Below are positions 31,903-41,433 of a stretch of 64,000 bases of DNA, piece after piece. The stretch comes from SB15 sp964639245 (lineage in GTDB: Bacteria > Chloroflexota > Anaerolineae > Aggregatilineales > J027), in contig CAZXCU010000017.1 in assembly GCA_964639245.1 (NCBI GenBank), positions 1 through 64,000 on the forward strand. Reading direction: 5' to 3'. The notes beneath the pieces were generated by a model. The model had not been told where the DNA came from. It saw only the letters and a list, made by a program, of their open reading frames with translations, and ran no database searches. Every line of letters begins with the position of its first letter. The first letter of the stretch is position 1. The position numbers and the translations under genes are program-made.

Positions 31903-34641
31903 TTATTGGATTTCGCGTTCGCGTTCCCGATAAATCAGCCAACCGATAAAACAGGCTGCCAGCAAGAACAAGCCCGTGAGCATCAAATAGTGGCGGGCTT
32001 CCGCGTAGGGCGATTCACCTGTAGCGGGCAGCGACGGAATCTTAGCGATTTGTTCGGCGCTGAGAGTCGAAATCGTGCCGGGCGCACCCCCCGCACCCGT
32101 TGCTGCATTGGCAACTGCCCCCCCGGTGGTTGTTCCGGCGGTTGTATTTCCGGCGGTTGTACCAGCAGTTGTGCCTGTTCCTGTGGTCGTCGTAGTGGTT
32201 GTAGTTGTGGTTGTGGTAGGCGCAACCCGCGAAAAACCAAAATCGTAGGTGTGGTTGTTGTTGCCAAACGCGCCAGTTCGCAACCGGGTACGCGGGAAGT
32301 TGATTGCGCTCGCCAACGCTGCCGGGGTGGGATTTGTCCCATCCGAGTCACGCATGGCAGCCAACGGGTTAGCCCCGGTTGAGGTGAGGAAATAATTTTC
32401 CAGCGGGCCACCGGGCGCAAAATTGGCAGGCGCTTCAATCCGCACTTCAAAATTGGCATTCGGCAGCACGCTAATCTGGTCAACTGTATTGAAAACACCA
32501 TCCCCATTGACATCAAAGAAGTGAACCCCTGCCACAGGTACAATCCCATTGGCAGTGAGGTAGGCTTGGATGGTCTGGGCGCTAAACAAATATTGCCCGT
32601 TGCCGTCGGTATCGGTTTCAGCCACCAGTGTTTCCGGCGTACCATCATTGTCTGTATCAATATACAGGCTTAAACGCACCCCGCCAAAAACGACTTCGCC
32701 GGGGTCTTGCCGTCCGTTGCGGTCAAGGTCTTCCCAAACACGGTTGCCAATTTCGAGGGGGGCAAAATTGCATAAACTTTCTACGTCGCCAATCCCGGCG
32801 GCTTTCCCGAATGACCCCACAGCATCGCGGGAGAAAATCTCGCCAGAACGGGTACGTTCTCCAGTCGAATGACTCAAGCCAATCACCCCCCCGGTACGAA
32901 CATCCCCTTGAGGCGCAGGGTCAAAGGCGGCAGCAATGACTTCACCGCGTCCATAGATCTGTGCCAGCCCGCCCACGGTCGTTTCATTATGAATCCCCGA
33001 AGACGGATTACCTGCGGTCAAGCGGTAACGTTCCCCGTAATAAAATTCGCCGTTGCCCGGCCCTTGTCCGGTGGCGGTAGCGGCAGATGTTGCCGCGCCG
33101 GGCTGTCCGACAGCACCGGAACTCCCCGCATTTTCGAGTACCCATGTCCCCGGAACGGCTGTATTGGGCGCAAGGCGCAGCACATCCCCCCCGGCAACCC
33201 CTTCCACCGGGCCAGAGTTGGCTAACCCCTGTGTATTCCCCATCTGATGCCCCGCCCGGTCAGTCACACTTAATACCATGTAGCCAAATTCATCAAATTC
33301 AATATCCAGCATCCATGGCTGGGGGGCGTAACGCTGGTTAAAGGGCGCAAAAGTCAGCAAATCGTTACTGGGGTTGTTATCAGTGTCTGTGACCCATGGA
33401 ATCCATTCGCCATCGGCACATATAGCCCCGCTTAAGGTCAAACAGCCACGCGGATAATTCAAGGCAAAATCCGCCACAGGCCCGGTAAAAGCCCCACCGA
33501 CAAACCGATACACATAGGAGCGTAAATCGGCAACCGTGGGGCCGGTGCAAATCAGCCCCACATAGAGCGCACCGTCATAAAAATCCATTGCGCCGGGGCG
33601 GGTGTTGGCTTGGGTACAACTGGCGGGGACAGGCAGAGCAACACTGGTTTGTCCAAGAGGTGCCAGCGCCGCCGGAACACCAATATTAAGGATTTCTAGG
33701 GAACCATTCCCCGCCAGATTAATAACATACAGGGTGCTTTGGTCGTCCGAGAGATCTAAATCGGCAAGACCCACCCGCCCCACGGCGTTAAATGCACCAA
33801 TATCATCAAAAAAAGGCGGCTCGCCCGCACCCGAAATCGGGTTGGCGGGGGTATGCGGGTCGGCACCGGCAGCAATGGTCGTATACACACCCACCGTACC
33901 CGTTCGACGGTCAATCCGATAAATCGTACCGGGGTTGCCGGTTGGCCCCAAACCCACATGCCGTTTGACAAACGCCGAGGCAAAAATGCTGTCCGACGCA
34001 GGCTGGTAGGCTTTGCCCCACACCGCGCCAACTTGCCCCGAAGTCGCCTCTAGCGTTTCTGTAACTGCGGCAGTTGCGGAATTCGCCGCAAGACTGGTGG
34101 TCAGGGGGTTGTAGCCAAAGGTAATCACGTCCGGCAGGTTGGTATTTGCCCCGTTATACGCCCCAAACACATAACAGGAGGTCATCAAAGTAGGATTCGC
34201 CTCACAATAATGAGACGGATTATTCACCCCATAATTAATATTATTGATGACCGACCCCACCCCGCAGTCCACAAAGGTGACGCTAGTGGCAGAACCTGCC
34301 CCCGCCGCGCCATTTTGCAAAAATGCCTGTGTCCCGGGAATCGAGAATTCGACCCGCACATCCGTATTGTCTGGCACAGTCAGTGTATAGTTGCCAAACG
34401 CATCTGTGCCAGCAGCAGCAATGGCTGCCCCGGTTGCGTCATAGGCAATCGCTTGGATCCCCTGCATTCCGGGTTCTAACGTCCCATCATCTACACCGTC
34501 TGCATCAAAATCGCGGAAGACATTCCCATTGATCGCACAAATGGCAAATACTTGTTGGGCTGGCAATAAATTCGCAATAATGACTAATAATAAGCCAATG
34601 CTCAAACCGCCACGAATAAGTCTTAATTGCATTGAGTTCAT
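31903..34641 (-). CDS. Cell-wall/surface anchored SdrD-B-like protein with LPxTG sorting signal
   Basis: A 912-residue exported protein. The signal peptide is MNSMQLRLIRGGLSIGLLL through VFA. Residues from about 30 to 130 form an SdrD-B/Cna-B-like beta sandwich (GNVFRDFDADGVDDG). A large beta-propeller-like region follows (YRIDRRTGTVGVYTT, ADLDLSDDQSTLYVINL), then a second SdrD-B unit (GNRVWEDLDRNGRQDPGE), a Thr-rich linker, and at the C-terminus LPATGES, a hydrophobic helix (LMLTGLFLLAACFIGWLIY) and basic residues. This is a full sortase-sorting signal, which implies a sortase elsewhere in the genome. ATG 34641 is preferred to upstream TTG. A TATAAT lies at 34677-34682 on the minus strand. 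Confidence 0.8.
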   Translation of the reverse strand: MNSMQLRLIRGGLSIGLLLVIIANLLPAQQVFAICAINGNVFRDFDADGVDDGTLEPGMQGIQAIAYDATGAAIAAAGTDAFGNYTLTVPDNTDVRVEFSIPGTQAFLQNGAAGAGSATSVTFVDCGVGSVINNINYGVNNPSHYCEANPTLMTSCYVFGAYNGANTNLPDVITFGYNPLTTSLAANSATAAVTETLEATSGQVGAVWGKAYQPASDSIFASAFVKRHVGLGPTGNPGTIYRIDRRTGTVGVYTTIAAGADPHTPANPISGAGEPPFFDDIGAFNAVGRVGLADLDLSDDQSTLYVINLAGNGSLEILNIGVPAALAPLGQTSVALPVPASCTQANTRPGAMDFYDGALYVGLICTGPTVADLRSYVYRFVGGAFTGPVADFALNYPRGCLTLSGAICADGEWIPWVTDTDNNPSNDLLTFAPFNQRYAPQPWMLDIEFDEFGYMVLSVTDRAGHQMGNTQGLANSGPVEGVAGGDVLRLAPNTAVPGTWVLENAGSSGAVGQPGAATSAATATGQGPGNGEFYYGERYRLTAGNPSSGIHNETTVGGLAQIYGRGEVIAAAFDPAPQGDVRTGGVIGLSHSTGERTRSGEIFSRDAVGSFGKAAGIGDVESLCNFAPLEIGNRVWEDLDRNGRQDPGEVVFGGVRLSLYIDTDNDGTPETLVAETDTDGNGQYLFSAQTIQAYLTANGIVPVAGVHFFDVNGDGVFNTVDQISVLPNANFEVRIEAPANFAPGGPLENYFLTSTGANPLAAMRDSDGTNPTPAALASAINFPRTRLRTGAFGNNNHTYDFGFSRVAPTTTTTTTTTTTTGTGTTAGTTAGNTTAGTTTGGAVANAATGAGGAPGTISTLSAEQIAKIPSLPATGESPYAEARHYLMLTGLFLLAACFIGWLIYREREREIQ

Positions 34642-34715
34642 CACTTTAGAACACCCCAACCTCAATTGTTACGGGTATTATACTTGCGTTTTTTCACAAA
34701 GTTATAAGGTTTTCG

Positions 34716-34743
34716 TTGGCATTTTCTAACCGCGTGTTATAAT
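34716..34743 (+). promoter_or_regulatory. Promoter of the small gene at 34786
   Basis: TTGGCA (34716-34721) and TATAAT (34738-34743), 16-bp spacer, with TGT before the -10. The next in-frame ATG after this that leaves room for a leader is 34786; an ATG at 34744 would lie in the promoter. Confidence 0.6.
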
Positions 34744-34785
34744 GTGCGTAACTTTCTTAACACAATGTCAAAAAGTTGTTCTTAC

Positions 34786-35151
34786 ATGCTGACTTTAGAG
34801 ACCTTTTCACCCGTTACCATCTTCTGTTTTCACGACCTGACCATGCCTACCTTAATCCGTTGGAGAGAAACCATTCTCCAGTTGTATGAAGACTGCCAGC
34901 ACGCCCCCCAACCCTTTTTAACCCTCTACGATTTTCGTCCCATTCTTTGCCCGACCTCCCGAAGTATGGAGTATATGGTCAAATTTGCGAAAGAAAATCC
35001 GCATGGCTTGCCCCGTGCAACCGCCATTCTCACGGCTGCCCATACGCTGGGGATTGTGGAAATGACGGTACGACGGATGCCCAAACATGAAATGGTGCGG
35101 GTTTTCCTAGAAGAACATCGTGCTTATGAGTGGCTCGAACAATTTGTATAG
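34786..35151 (+). CDS. Small conserved-type protein of unknown function
   Basis: 121 residues from ATG 34786 (34765 is also possible; neither has a good ribosome binding site). Alternating strands and helices: TFSPVTIFCFHDLTMP, TILQLYEDCQHAPQPFLTLYDF, MVKFAKENPHGLPRATAILT, then a basic stretch and a helix ending WLEQFV. The pattern resembles the small SpoIIAA-like/STAS fold, but no serine phosphorylation site is evident. A good promoter sits just upstream. Function unknown. Confidence 0.55.
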   Translation: MLTLETFSPVTIFCFHDLTMPTLIRWRETILQLYEDCQHAPQPFLTLYDFRPILCPTSRSMEYMVKFAKENPHGLPRATAILTAAHTLGIVEMTVRRMPKHEMVRVFLEEHRAYEWLEQFV

Positions 35152-35271
35152 AAACCCTAACAATGAAAAGAAAGGCATTTTCCTATTAAGAATAGGCTTG
35201 TGATGTTTTCCTACGATAAATTCGTAATAAGCGACTTTGCCATCATACATTCTTCACAACCTTGGAATCTT

Positions 35272-36642
35272 CTAATCGGTTGCCCCTTCGGCTACTAAAG
35301 GAATCGCATGAGCTGTTTCCTCATTCAGAATCACTGCCCCATCATGGTCGGGCATGAGCGTTTCGATATTGCGGATATGCGGAAAGACATAGCCCGCCAA
35401 GCCCACCCCAACCCCCAAGAGGCCAAAAATCACGAACATCAGCCCCATGCCTGCGCCATCACCTGTGCCAACCAACCAACCGAGTGAATCGGCGAACCTG
35501 CCATCGGGCTGCATGGCGGGTTCAAAAATGCTGTCCGCTAGCGGCCCGGCAATCGCCAAGCCCAACGGAAAAGACATCTGGGCAATTAAGCGGCGCACCG
35601 CAAACACCCGTCCCTGTAAATCCGGCGGTATCTTGGACTGCCAGATGGCTTGATTTGACCCGTTCAAAAAGGGCAAGGCAAACGCCGCCATGAATGAACC
35701 AATCGCCCAAAAAACAACCGTCCGCGAGAGTCCTAAGGGAATTGTGCCTAACAAGCTGGAGAGAATCATCCCGCCGAGGACACCATGCACTTTGCGTTTT
35801 GGCCCCCCCCACATACTCAGCAAAAACCCACCAATGACACCCCCCACTGCGCCAACGGATTGGGTCGTCGCCAGCGCCCATTCATCGTTACCTGTTCGTG
35901 CCAGAATCATGGGGGTAATCAGAGGGAAGGTGAACGCGCCGACAAAATTAATGCCAGTAAAAACCAGCTGCATCCCCAATAAACTCGGACGCGCCCAGAT
36001 ATACCGGAAACCATAGGTGGCTTCTTTGAACAAACTCCCCTGCCCTGCTTGCCCATCGGCAGATTTGGCGGGTTGCGGAATCTGTACCACAAGCAGCGCC
36101 CCGACAGCAAAGGTAAATGAAATCACATCAATCAATAAAATGCCGCTAATATCGATCAACGCAATCAGCGCCCCTGCCAAAATCGGCGCGAGAATTTGCG
36201 ACCCCGAATCAGCTAACATCATCATGCCGTCTGCCCGTCCGTATTGGTCTTTGGGGAGCATGGTCGAAATAGCGGCAGAATAGGCCGGCCATTGGAACGC
36301 CTGAAACAACCCCGTCCATGCGGCAGTGACATACAAATGCCAGATTTCTAAATTGTCGGTTGCCAGCAAAATAAAAATCACAATTGAGGACAGCCCTGCC
36401 CCCAAATCACTGAGCATCATCATCAATTTTCGGTTGGAACGGTCTACCAGCGCTCCCGCAAACGGGCTAAAGAGCAAACTTGGCACGGTGAAGAAAAACA
36501 CGACCAGCACCAGCGCCGTCGCTTTGCCCGATTCCTCCCATGCCCAGATGCCGAGCGCGAATTGTGTCATGCCTGTGCCGATGAGCGAAATGACCTGCCC
36601 CGCCCATACAATCAAAAAAGCTCTCATACCGGCATTTTTCAT
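35272..36642 (-). CDS. MFS transporter, DHA3/EntS-like
   Basis: This 456-residue protein has about 12 membrane helices. It begins MKNAGMRAFLIVWAGQVISL, which with FALGIWAWEESGKATAL and SPFAGALVDRSNRKLMM (the conserved MFS loop 2-3 motif GxLxDRxxRK) is typical of the DHA3 exporters (macrolide or siderophore efflux). A central loop (AKSADGQAGQGSLFKE) separates two six-helix halves. AAGGTG lies 6 bases before ATG 36642; an in-frame ATG at 36684 is less likely. Substrate unknown. Confidence 0.87.
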   Translation of the reverse strand: MKNAGMRAFLIVWAGQVISLIGTGMTQFALGIWAWEESGKATALVLVVFFFTVPSLLFSPFAGALVDRSNRKLMMMLSDLGAGLSSIVIFILLATDNLEIWHLYVTAAWTGLFQAFQWPAYSAAISTMLPKDQYGRADGMMMLADSGSQILAPILAGALIALIDISGILLIDVISFTFAVGALLVVQIPQPAKSADGQAGQGSLFKEATYGFRYIWARPSLLGMQLVFTGINFVGAFTFPLITPMILARTGNDEWALATTQSVGAVGGVIGGFLLSMWGGPKRKVHGVLGGMILSSLLGTIPLGLSRTVVFWAIGSFMAAFALPFLNGSNQAIWQSKIPPDLQGRVFAVRRLIAQMSFPLGLAIAGPLADSIFEPAMQPDGRFADSLGWLVGTGDGAGMGLMFVIFGLLGVGVGLAGYVFPHIRNIETLMPDHDGAVILNEETAHAIPLVAEGATD

Positions 36643-36709
36643 AAAAAACACCTTTATTACCCGTTTAAGTGAGTTAAGCGGCATACTTTAGCACAACCCA
36701 TAAACCGTG

Positions 36710-37642
36710 TCAATAATTAAGGTGTTCATTGAAAAAGGCCAGCAAACGTGCCGCATATTCAGTGGGCGCAACTTCACTATATGCGCCGTGTTCTGCACCG
36801 TCGATGACCCAAACCTGTTTGGGTTCACAGGCAGCATTTTCTAAAATTTGCCGCGTCGTCGGTGGCGGCATCTCATCCAAACTCCCGAAAATGAGCAGCA
36901 CCGGACGCGGGCTAATCTGGCAAATGACGTTCGCGGGTTGAATCGCTTCAACATCCACCCCTTCATTTTCGAGTGTCCACCTGATAATGGGTTGTGTCAC
37001 CCTCCCCATAAATTTCACACGGTGCTTTAACATAGCTTCTAAACTTGGATAGGGCGCTTCAATAACCACCGCCTTGAGCATCGGATTTTCCGCCGCAACC
37101 AGCGTAACCACCACCGCCCCCATCGAAAAACCGATTGCACCGATTTTTTCAGGATTCACCTCTGGTTGGGCAGCTACAAAGTCGATGGCAGCGGTTAAAT
37201 CGCGCCGTTCGTCGTCGCCATAGGTCACTTTATCACCCTCACTTGCTCCTGACCGCCGCCAGAAAAATAACAGTACCCCGTAGCCGTTTTCGGCCAAAAT
37301 TTCAGCTTCAGGCAGCATCGCGGCTTCCTGTGTCGCATAACCTTGTCCCAAAATCACTGCCGCGCCATTTTGAGAAGGAAAATACCAGCCCCGCAACATG
37401 AGGCCATCGGAGGTTTCAAATTCAACTTTTTCATACGGTAGCGTGGTTGCCAATTCGCCTAAGGTACGCTGTGCTGCGGTACGTTCGGGCTGTAAACTCT
37501 GGCGGGTGTACTCCACCACGGCATAAACAAAACTCACGGAGAGAAAAAGAGTCGCCATCAAAATTATGACAACCGTAAATTTCAATAAATTGCGCCAATA
37601 GGTCATTGTCAGGCTTTCATCAGGCAAAACGAATAATTCCAT
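36710..37642 (-). CDS. Membrane-anchored alpha/beta hydrolase
   Basis: A 310-residue protein with one N-terminal membrane helix (VVIILMATLFLSVSFVYAVV), then a BD-FAE/YfhR-type hydrolase. The nucleophile elbow is GFSMG, the acid is near FGSLDEMPPP and the histidine is in DGAEHGAYS. An oxyanion-loop motif GQGYATQEAA precedes. It likely faces the periplasm or outer face and cleaves small acyl esters; the substrate is unknown. Either the ATG at 37642 or the one at 37606 may be used; neither has a clear ribosome site. It is divergent from the WD40 gene at 37691. Confidence 0.78.
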   Translation of the reverse strand: MELFVLPDESLTMTYWRNLLKFTVVIILMATLFLSVSFVYAVVEYTRQSLQPERTAAQRTLGELATTLPYEKVEFETSDGLMLRGWYFPSQNGAAVILGQGYATQEAAMLPEAEILAENGYGVLLFFWRRSGASEGDKVTYGDDERRDLTAAIDFVAAQPEVNPEKIGAIGFSMGAVVVTLVAAENPMLKAVVIEAPYPSLEAMLKHRVKFMGRVTQPIIRWTLENEGVDVEAIQPANVICQISPRPVLLIFGSLDEMPPPTTRQILENAACEPKQVWVIDGAEHGAYSEVAPTEYAARLLAFFNEHLNY

Positions 37643-37690
37643 TATCCAATAAACTGAAAAAATTTATCTTAGTTATGGCATACTCAAGGC

Positions 37691-39460
37691 ATGACGAAAC
37701 GCCTATTTTACACCCTCCTGCTGTTGCTCTGGGCAATGACCCAACTCGGACAAACCCCGATTGTGGACGTTGAACCGTCCCGCAATACGCTCATTCTGGG
37801 ACGTGGCACGCTTGATTCATTTACGTGGAACGCGGAGAAAAGTTCACTTTTGGTCGGGGGCAGTCGTGGATTCTGGATGTACACCCCCGATTTTCAGCCG
37901 TTGGAATCCTATGAACACCCCGATGTTACCCATGTGGCGTGGCAGCCAAACACCCATCATTTCGCCAGCGCACAGGCCAATGGCACGCTCGCCCTGTGGC
38001 AAGTAGATGAATTTAACCAGATTCAGCCCGTCGCCACCCTCAAACATACAGGCAGTCCGATACTCAAACTCGCATGGCAAGGCAATTTATTGGCGGTGCT
38101 GGTCAAAAATGAAGCGGTGGAAATCTGGGATGCAGACGCGAAAAAGCTGGTTCAGTCGTATGCAGGCCAATTTACAGCATTGACTTGGCATGGTGAAAAT
38201 CTCATCGCGGCAAATGGGCAATTAACGATCCTGCAAACGGGTCAAATTTTCGCCGCAACCGATGACAAAATCACCGCACTGGCATCGAACGGCACAGTTT
38301 TAGCGGGTGGGACGGCCTCCGGTACGATTCATTTCTGGGACAGCGCGGGAACACGTTTAGCCAGCACAAAATTTCATACCGCCCCGATTAATGATCTGGC
38401 GTGGCAGGAAAATCGTCTGGCGAGTGTCAGTGGGTTTAATTTTGAGGGCAGCGAACTCAAAATCTGGGAAAATTTTGTCCCGGTGGCAAGTGTGGCGGGA
38501 ACCAGCGATTTTGTTCAAATCGCATGGAATCAACATAGGGTAGCGGGGTTGAGCCGTGACCATCTGATTCGGACATGGGATAGCGTAACGGGTGGGGCAT
38601 TGGCAACCTTGCAGGGGCATATGGGCAGCATGGATACGCTGGCTTGGAGTCCCGATGGGCGCGAAATTGCCTCCGCCAGCAGCGACGGCTTGGTACGCAT
38701 CTGGCAGGCCGAAACGGGCAGCATCACAGCCACCCTCATCGGTCATACACGCGGGATTAATGCGGTGGTGTGGAGTCCTGATGGGGAAATGCTTGCCAGT
38801 GCGGGCTGGGATAACTCGGTGCGGGTGTGGATGCGCGATACAGGCAAAACCCGTACTGTTTTTACGGGTCACACCCGGCGCGTCTGGGATCTGGCATGGA
38901 GCGCGGATGGACGGTGGATTGCCAGCGCCAGCCGTGACCAGACCGTCCAACTCTGGAATGTATATACGGGAGAAATTCGGCAGGTGCTGACAGGTGCGGA
39001 ATCGGATGTGCAAAGTGTGGCATGGCACGAAAATCAAATCGCGGGGTCAACTGATAATGGCGTGGTGCTGGTGTGGGACACGGAAACAGGCAATTTGCTG
39101 CATCATCTAACCGAAGGCCACCGATACTATGTGTGGTCGGTGGCGTGGCAGCCGCAGACCAACGCCCTGATGAGTAGCAGTTGGCATGATGGCGTGATGC
39201 GGTTGTGGCAGGGCAGCACTATTTTAGCGACGCTCAATTCTCTGCCCGTCACGGCGATTGCGTGGAATCCCACCGGAACAACACTTGCCTCCGCCAGCGA
39301 CGACGGGACGATTCGCCTGTGGGATATGACCGACGGGGGCAAAGTGACCCGCGTGCTGTATGCCCATGACGCGCCGATTTATTCCCTTGAATGGCGGCCT
39401 GACGGGGCGGTGCTGGCCTCCGCCAGTGAGGATGGTACAATAAAATTATGGGGAGAATAG
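37691..39460 (+). CDS. Secreted WD40-repeat protein
   Basis: The 589-residue protein has a signal peptide (MTKRLFYTLLLLLWAMTQLG). The N-terminal half contains weakly conserved blades. The C-terminal half holds at least six canonical WD40 repeats with GH...WD pairs: LAWSPDGREIASASSDG, VVWSPDGEMLASAGWD, LAWSADGRWIASASRD, LVWDTETGNLL, VAWQPQTNALMSSS and SASEDGTIKLWGE. The likely role is protein binding at the cell surface. A GGCATACT hexamer lies just before the ATG. Confidence 0.82.
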   Translation: MTKRLFYTLLLLLWAMTQLGQTPIVDVEPSRNTLILGRGTLDSFTWNAEKSSLLVGGSRGFWMYTPDFQPLESYEHPDVTHVAWQPNTHHFASAQANGTLALWQVDEFNQIQPVATLKHTGSPILKLAWQGNLLAVLVKNEAVEIWDADAKKLVQSYAGQFTALTWHGENLIAANGQLTILQTGQIFAATDDKITALASNGTVLAGGTASGTIHFWDSAGTRLASTKFHTAPINDLAWQENRLASVSGFNFEGSELKIWENFVPVASVAGTSDFVQIAWNQHRVAGLSRDHLIRTWDSVTGGALATLQGHMGSMDTLAWSPDGREIASASSDGLVRIWQAETGSITATLIGHTRGINAVVWSPDGEMLASAGWDNSVRVWMRDTGKTRTVFTGHTRRVWDLAWSADGRWIASASRDQTVQLWNVYTGEIRQVLTGAESDVQSVAWHENQIAGSTDNGVVLVWDTETGNLLHHLTEGHRYYVWSVAWQPQTNALMSSSWHDGVMRLWQGSTILATLNSLPVTAIAWNPTGTTLASASDDGTIRLWDMTDGGKVTRVLYAHDAPIYSLEWRPDGAVLASASEDGTIKLWGE

Positions 39461-39492
39461 CTTATTTGGTAAAATAACCATCAGGAGAAAAT

Positions 39493-40347
39493 ATGACAAA
39501 CCAATCCCATTTGCCTGAAACACTTTATCATTATTGCTCACCAGAAGCTTTCATTCAAATAATACAAAATGGGATTATTTGGCTTGTTGATAGCTATAGA
39601 GCGAATGATTATCTTGAGAGTCATTGGATAAATAGACATATTAATGAAATGATTAAAAAACATCAAAATGATAAAAATAGAAAATTCTTTGATGCTTTGG
39701 TTATGCAATATAACCTTCATCAACCACGTCCGTTTATAGCCAGTTTTTCTACCGATGGTGATGTATTGAGTCAGTGGAGAGGATACACCTTAGACGGATT
39801 AGGATTTTCCGTAGGCTTCAAGCCAAATAGCTTTGGCGTTGAAAATAGATTACCACATACAAGCGTAGTTCCTCAGCAAACTATAGGTTTACACGAAGTC
39901 ATATATGATGTCGAAATGCAGAGAAAAAAAGTAGAGGTAATAATTGGAAAATATTTATACAGTTGTGATTTGAAAAACCAAGATTCTATAGCTGAAGGAG
40001 TAATGTATTGCTCATCAGAACTGATACAATACTCATATTTTTTCAAAAACCCTAAGTTTAGCGAAGAACTTGAATGGAGAATTGTACATATCCCGTTGAT
40101 AAGTTTTGGTTCTTCTCCATCATTTTCTGCATGGGGCAGTATATCTGAGATCAAATTTACTACACTCAAGCATCTTATTGTTCCATATTTTGATTTGTCA
40201 TTCAGGGCTAATCAAGATGTAAAACCAATTAAAGAAATAATTTTAGGGCCAAGAAACGAAACTTCGCCTATTGTTTTGCAAATGCTTCTTGCAAAACATA
40301 ACTTCACAGATGTGATAATTAGAAAATCAGAAGCCTCGTATAGATAA
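39493..40347 (+). CDS. DUF2971 family protein, AT-rich
   Basis: 284 residues matching DUF2971: LPETLYHYCSPEAFIQIIQN, then FIASFSTDGDVLSQWRGYTLDGLGFSVGF, LEWRIVHIPLI and IKEIILGPRN. The family is of unknown function; members are often seen in genomic islands. This gene is clearly AT-rich compared with the rest of the window and starts 33 bases after the WD40 stop, which suggests horizontal acquisition. TCAGGAGAAAATATG gives GGAG six bases before the ATG. It is convergent with a minus-strand cluster (40352). Confidence 0.75.
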   Translation: MTNQSHLPETLYHYCSPEAFIQIIQNGIIWLVDSYRANDYLESHWINRHINEMIKKHQNDKNRKFFDALVMQYNLHQPRPFIASFSTDGDVLSQWRGYTLDGLGFSVGFKPNSFGVENRLPHTSVVPQQTIGLHEVIYDVEMQRKKVEVIIGKYLYSCDLKNQDSIAEGVMYCSSELIQYSYFFKNPKFSEELEWRIVHIPLISFGSSPSFSAWGSISEIKFTTLKHLIVPYFDLSFRANQDVKPIKEIILGPRNETSPIVLQMLLAKHNFTDVIIRKSEASYR

Positions 40348-40351
40348 ATTA

Positions 40352-40609
40352 CTATCTTGCGCGGTCTAGCAGCCACCCCGCGTTTAATTTTCCTTGTTTA
40401 GCATATTTTTTCTGGTAGCGTTCTGGCATGTCTTTATCAGGCAGACTGGCTTCAAAATCAACCATTTCATCCCAACCTAAATCGTATAACACCTGCATCG
40501 CATGATGATATTCTTGGGTGATGCGTGTGCGGTCTTGATTGGCTGTACCACGATACGACGCAGCCAGAATTGTCAAACGCGAAAGGAGTTTATTGATAGT
40601 TTGGCTCAT
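40352..40609 (-). CDS. Small helical protein downstream of DUF4058 genes
   Basis: 85 residues, helical and charged (MSQTINKLLSRLTILAASYRG, HHAMQVLYDLGWDEMVDFEASLP). Its ATG overlaps the stop of the DUF4058 gene by four bases (ATGA), so translation is coupled. It is not recognised. Tight coupling suggests a protein partner of the DUF4058 product. Its stop lies 4 bases from the convergent stop of the DUF2971 gene. Confidence 0.6.
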   Translation of the reverse strand: MSQTINKLLSRLTILAASYRGTANQDRTRITQEYHHAMQVLYDLGWDEMVDFEASLPDKDMPERYQKKYAKQGKLNAGWLLDRAR

Positions 40610-41424
40610 GGTGGTTTCGCCATCACCTCACGGATTTTCTGCTGGTCTGCTTTACTATACAACGTCATATTGAGAGGCTCTTTGGTATAGTCGAGCAAAG
40701 CATCAAAAAAGCCTTCCTCAAATGTTTGTTGATAAACGCTATCAAAATCACAGGTTGTCATTTCATCATTGAGTAAAGGAATGTTGATACTTGGAATCGG
40801 CTGGTTAATTCCAAAACGATAAAGCCCTGTTTTCTTTTGACGTAACGTATCCGTTACCGCAATATAATAGGGCAGTGAGCTAGGGTCATGCGGGTACTCA
40901 GGCAACCCATCAATCACACTCAAAGACTCATGCAGCAAATCAACTTCAACCAATACAATCCCGGCCCTTGTAAGCAAATACCGCTTCTCAAGATAGGCTT
41001 CACTCCCACTTCCGCCGCGTTTATTTGCAGGAGACACCATTTCAATAATTACAATAGGAGAGCTACGGTCTTTTTCGTAAATTATTACAGACAAAGGTTC
41101 TTTATTTTCCGCAACCTTTGGTAGTTCGACATACAAATCTGGAACTCTAGCTGTTCCTGTACCAGCAAGTGACTTTTGCAAATCATGTTGCCGCACAGCA
41201 ATATCTGGATAAGTATTTTTTGCTAGCAAATTCTCATCATCAAATGTCCGCATAATTTTTAGCGTATCTTCTGTAGCCGCACGATATTTTCCACCTAAGC
41301 GTTTGTTTAGATGGCCTGCTAAATAGGTTACAAAGCTGTTATGAAAACCTTTGTAGCCTGAAGAATTTTGCAAATAGCTCATCAGATGGGCATTGACCCC
41401 TTGATAGCGATTTTTTTCTGCCAT
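40606..41424 (-). CDS. DUF4058 family protein, second of tandem pair
   Basis: 272 residues. DUF4058 features: MAEKNRYQGVNAHLMSYLQN, FHNSFVTYLAGHLNKRL, YPDIAVRQ, SVIIYEKDRSSPIVIIEMVSPANKRG, KRYLLTRAGIVLVEVDLLHES and PYYIAVTDTLRQ. The family occurs in cyanobacteria, Chloroflexota and planctomycetes; function unknown. GGAGG precedes ATG 41424 at 5 bases. The first 45 bp are identical to those of the upstream paralogue (41434-42246), although the remaining protein sequence is diverged. Confidence 0.78.
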   Translation of the reverse strand: MAEKNRYQGVNAHLMSYLQNSSGYKGFHNSFVTYLAGHLNKRLGGKYRAATEDTLKIMRTFDDENLLAKNTYPDIAVRQHDLQKSLAGTGTARVPDLYVELPKVAENKEPLSVIIYEKDRSSPIVIIEMVSPANKRGGSGSEAYLEKRYLLTRAGIVLVEVDLLHESLSVIDGLPEYPHDPSSLPYYIAVTDTLRQKKTGLYRFGINQPIPSINIPLLNDEMTTCDFDSVYQQTFEEGFFDALLDYTKEPLNMTLYSKADQQKIREVMAKPP

Positions 41425-41433
41425 CACATCCTC

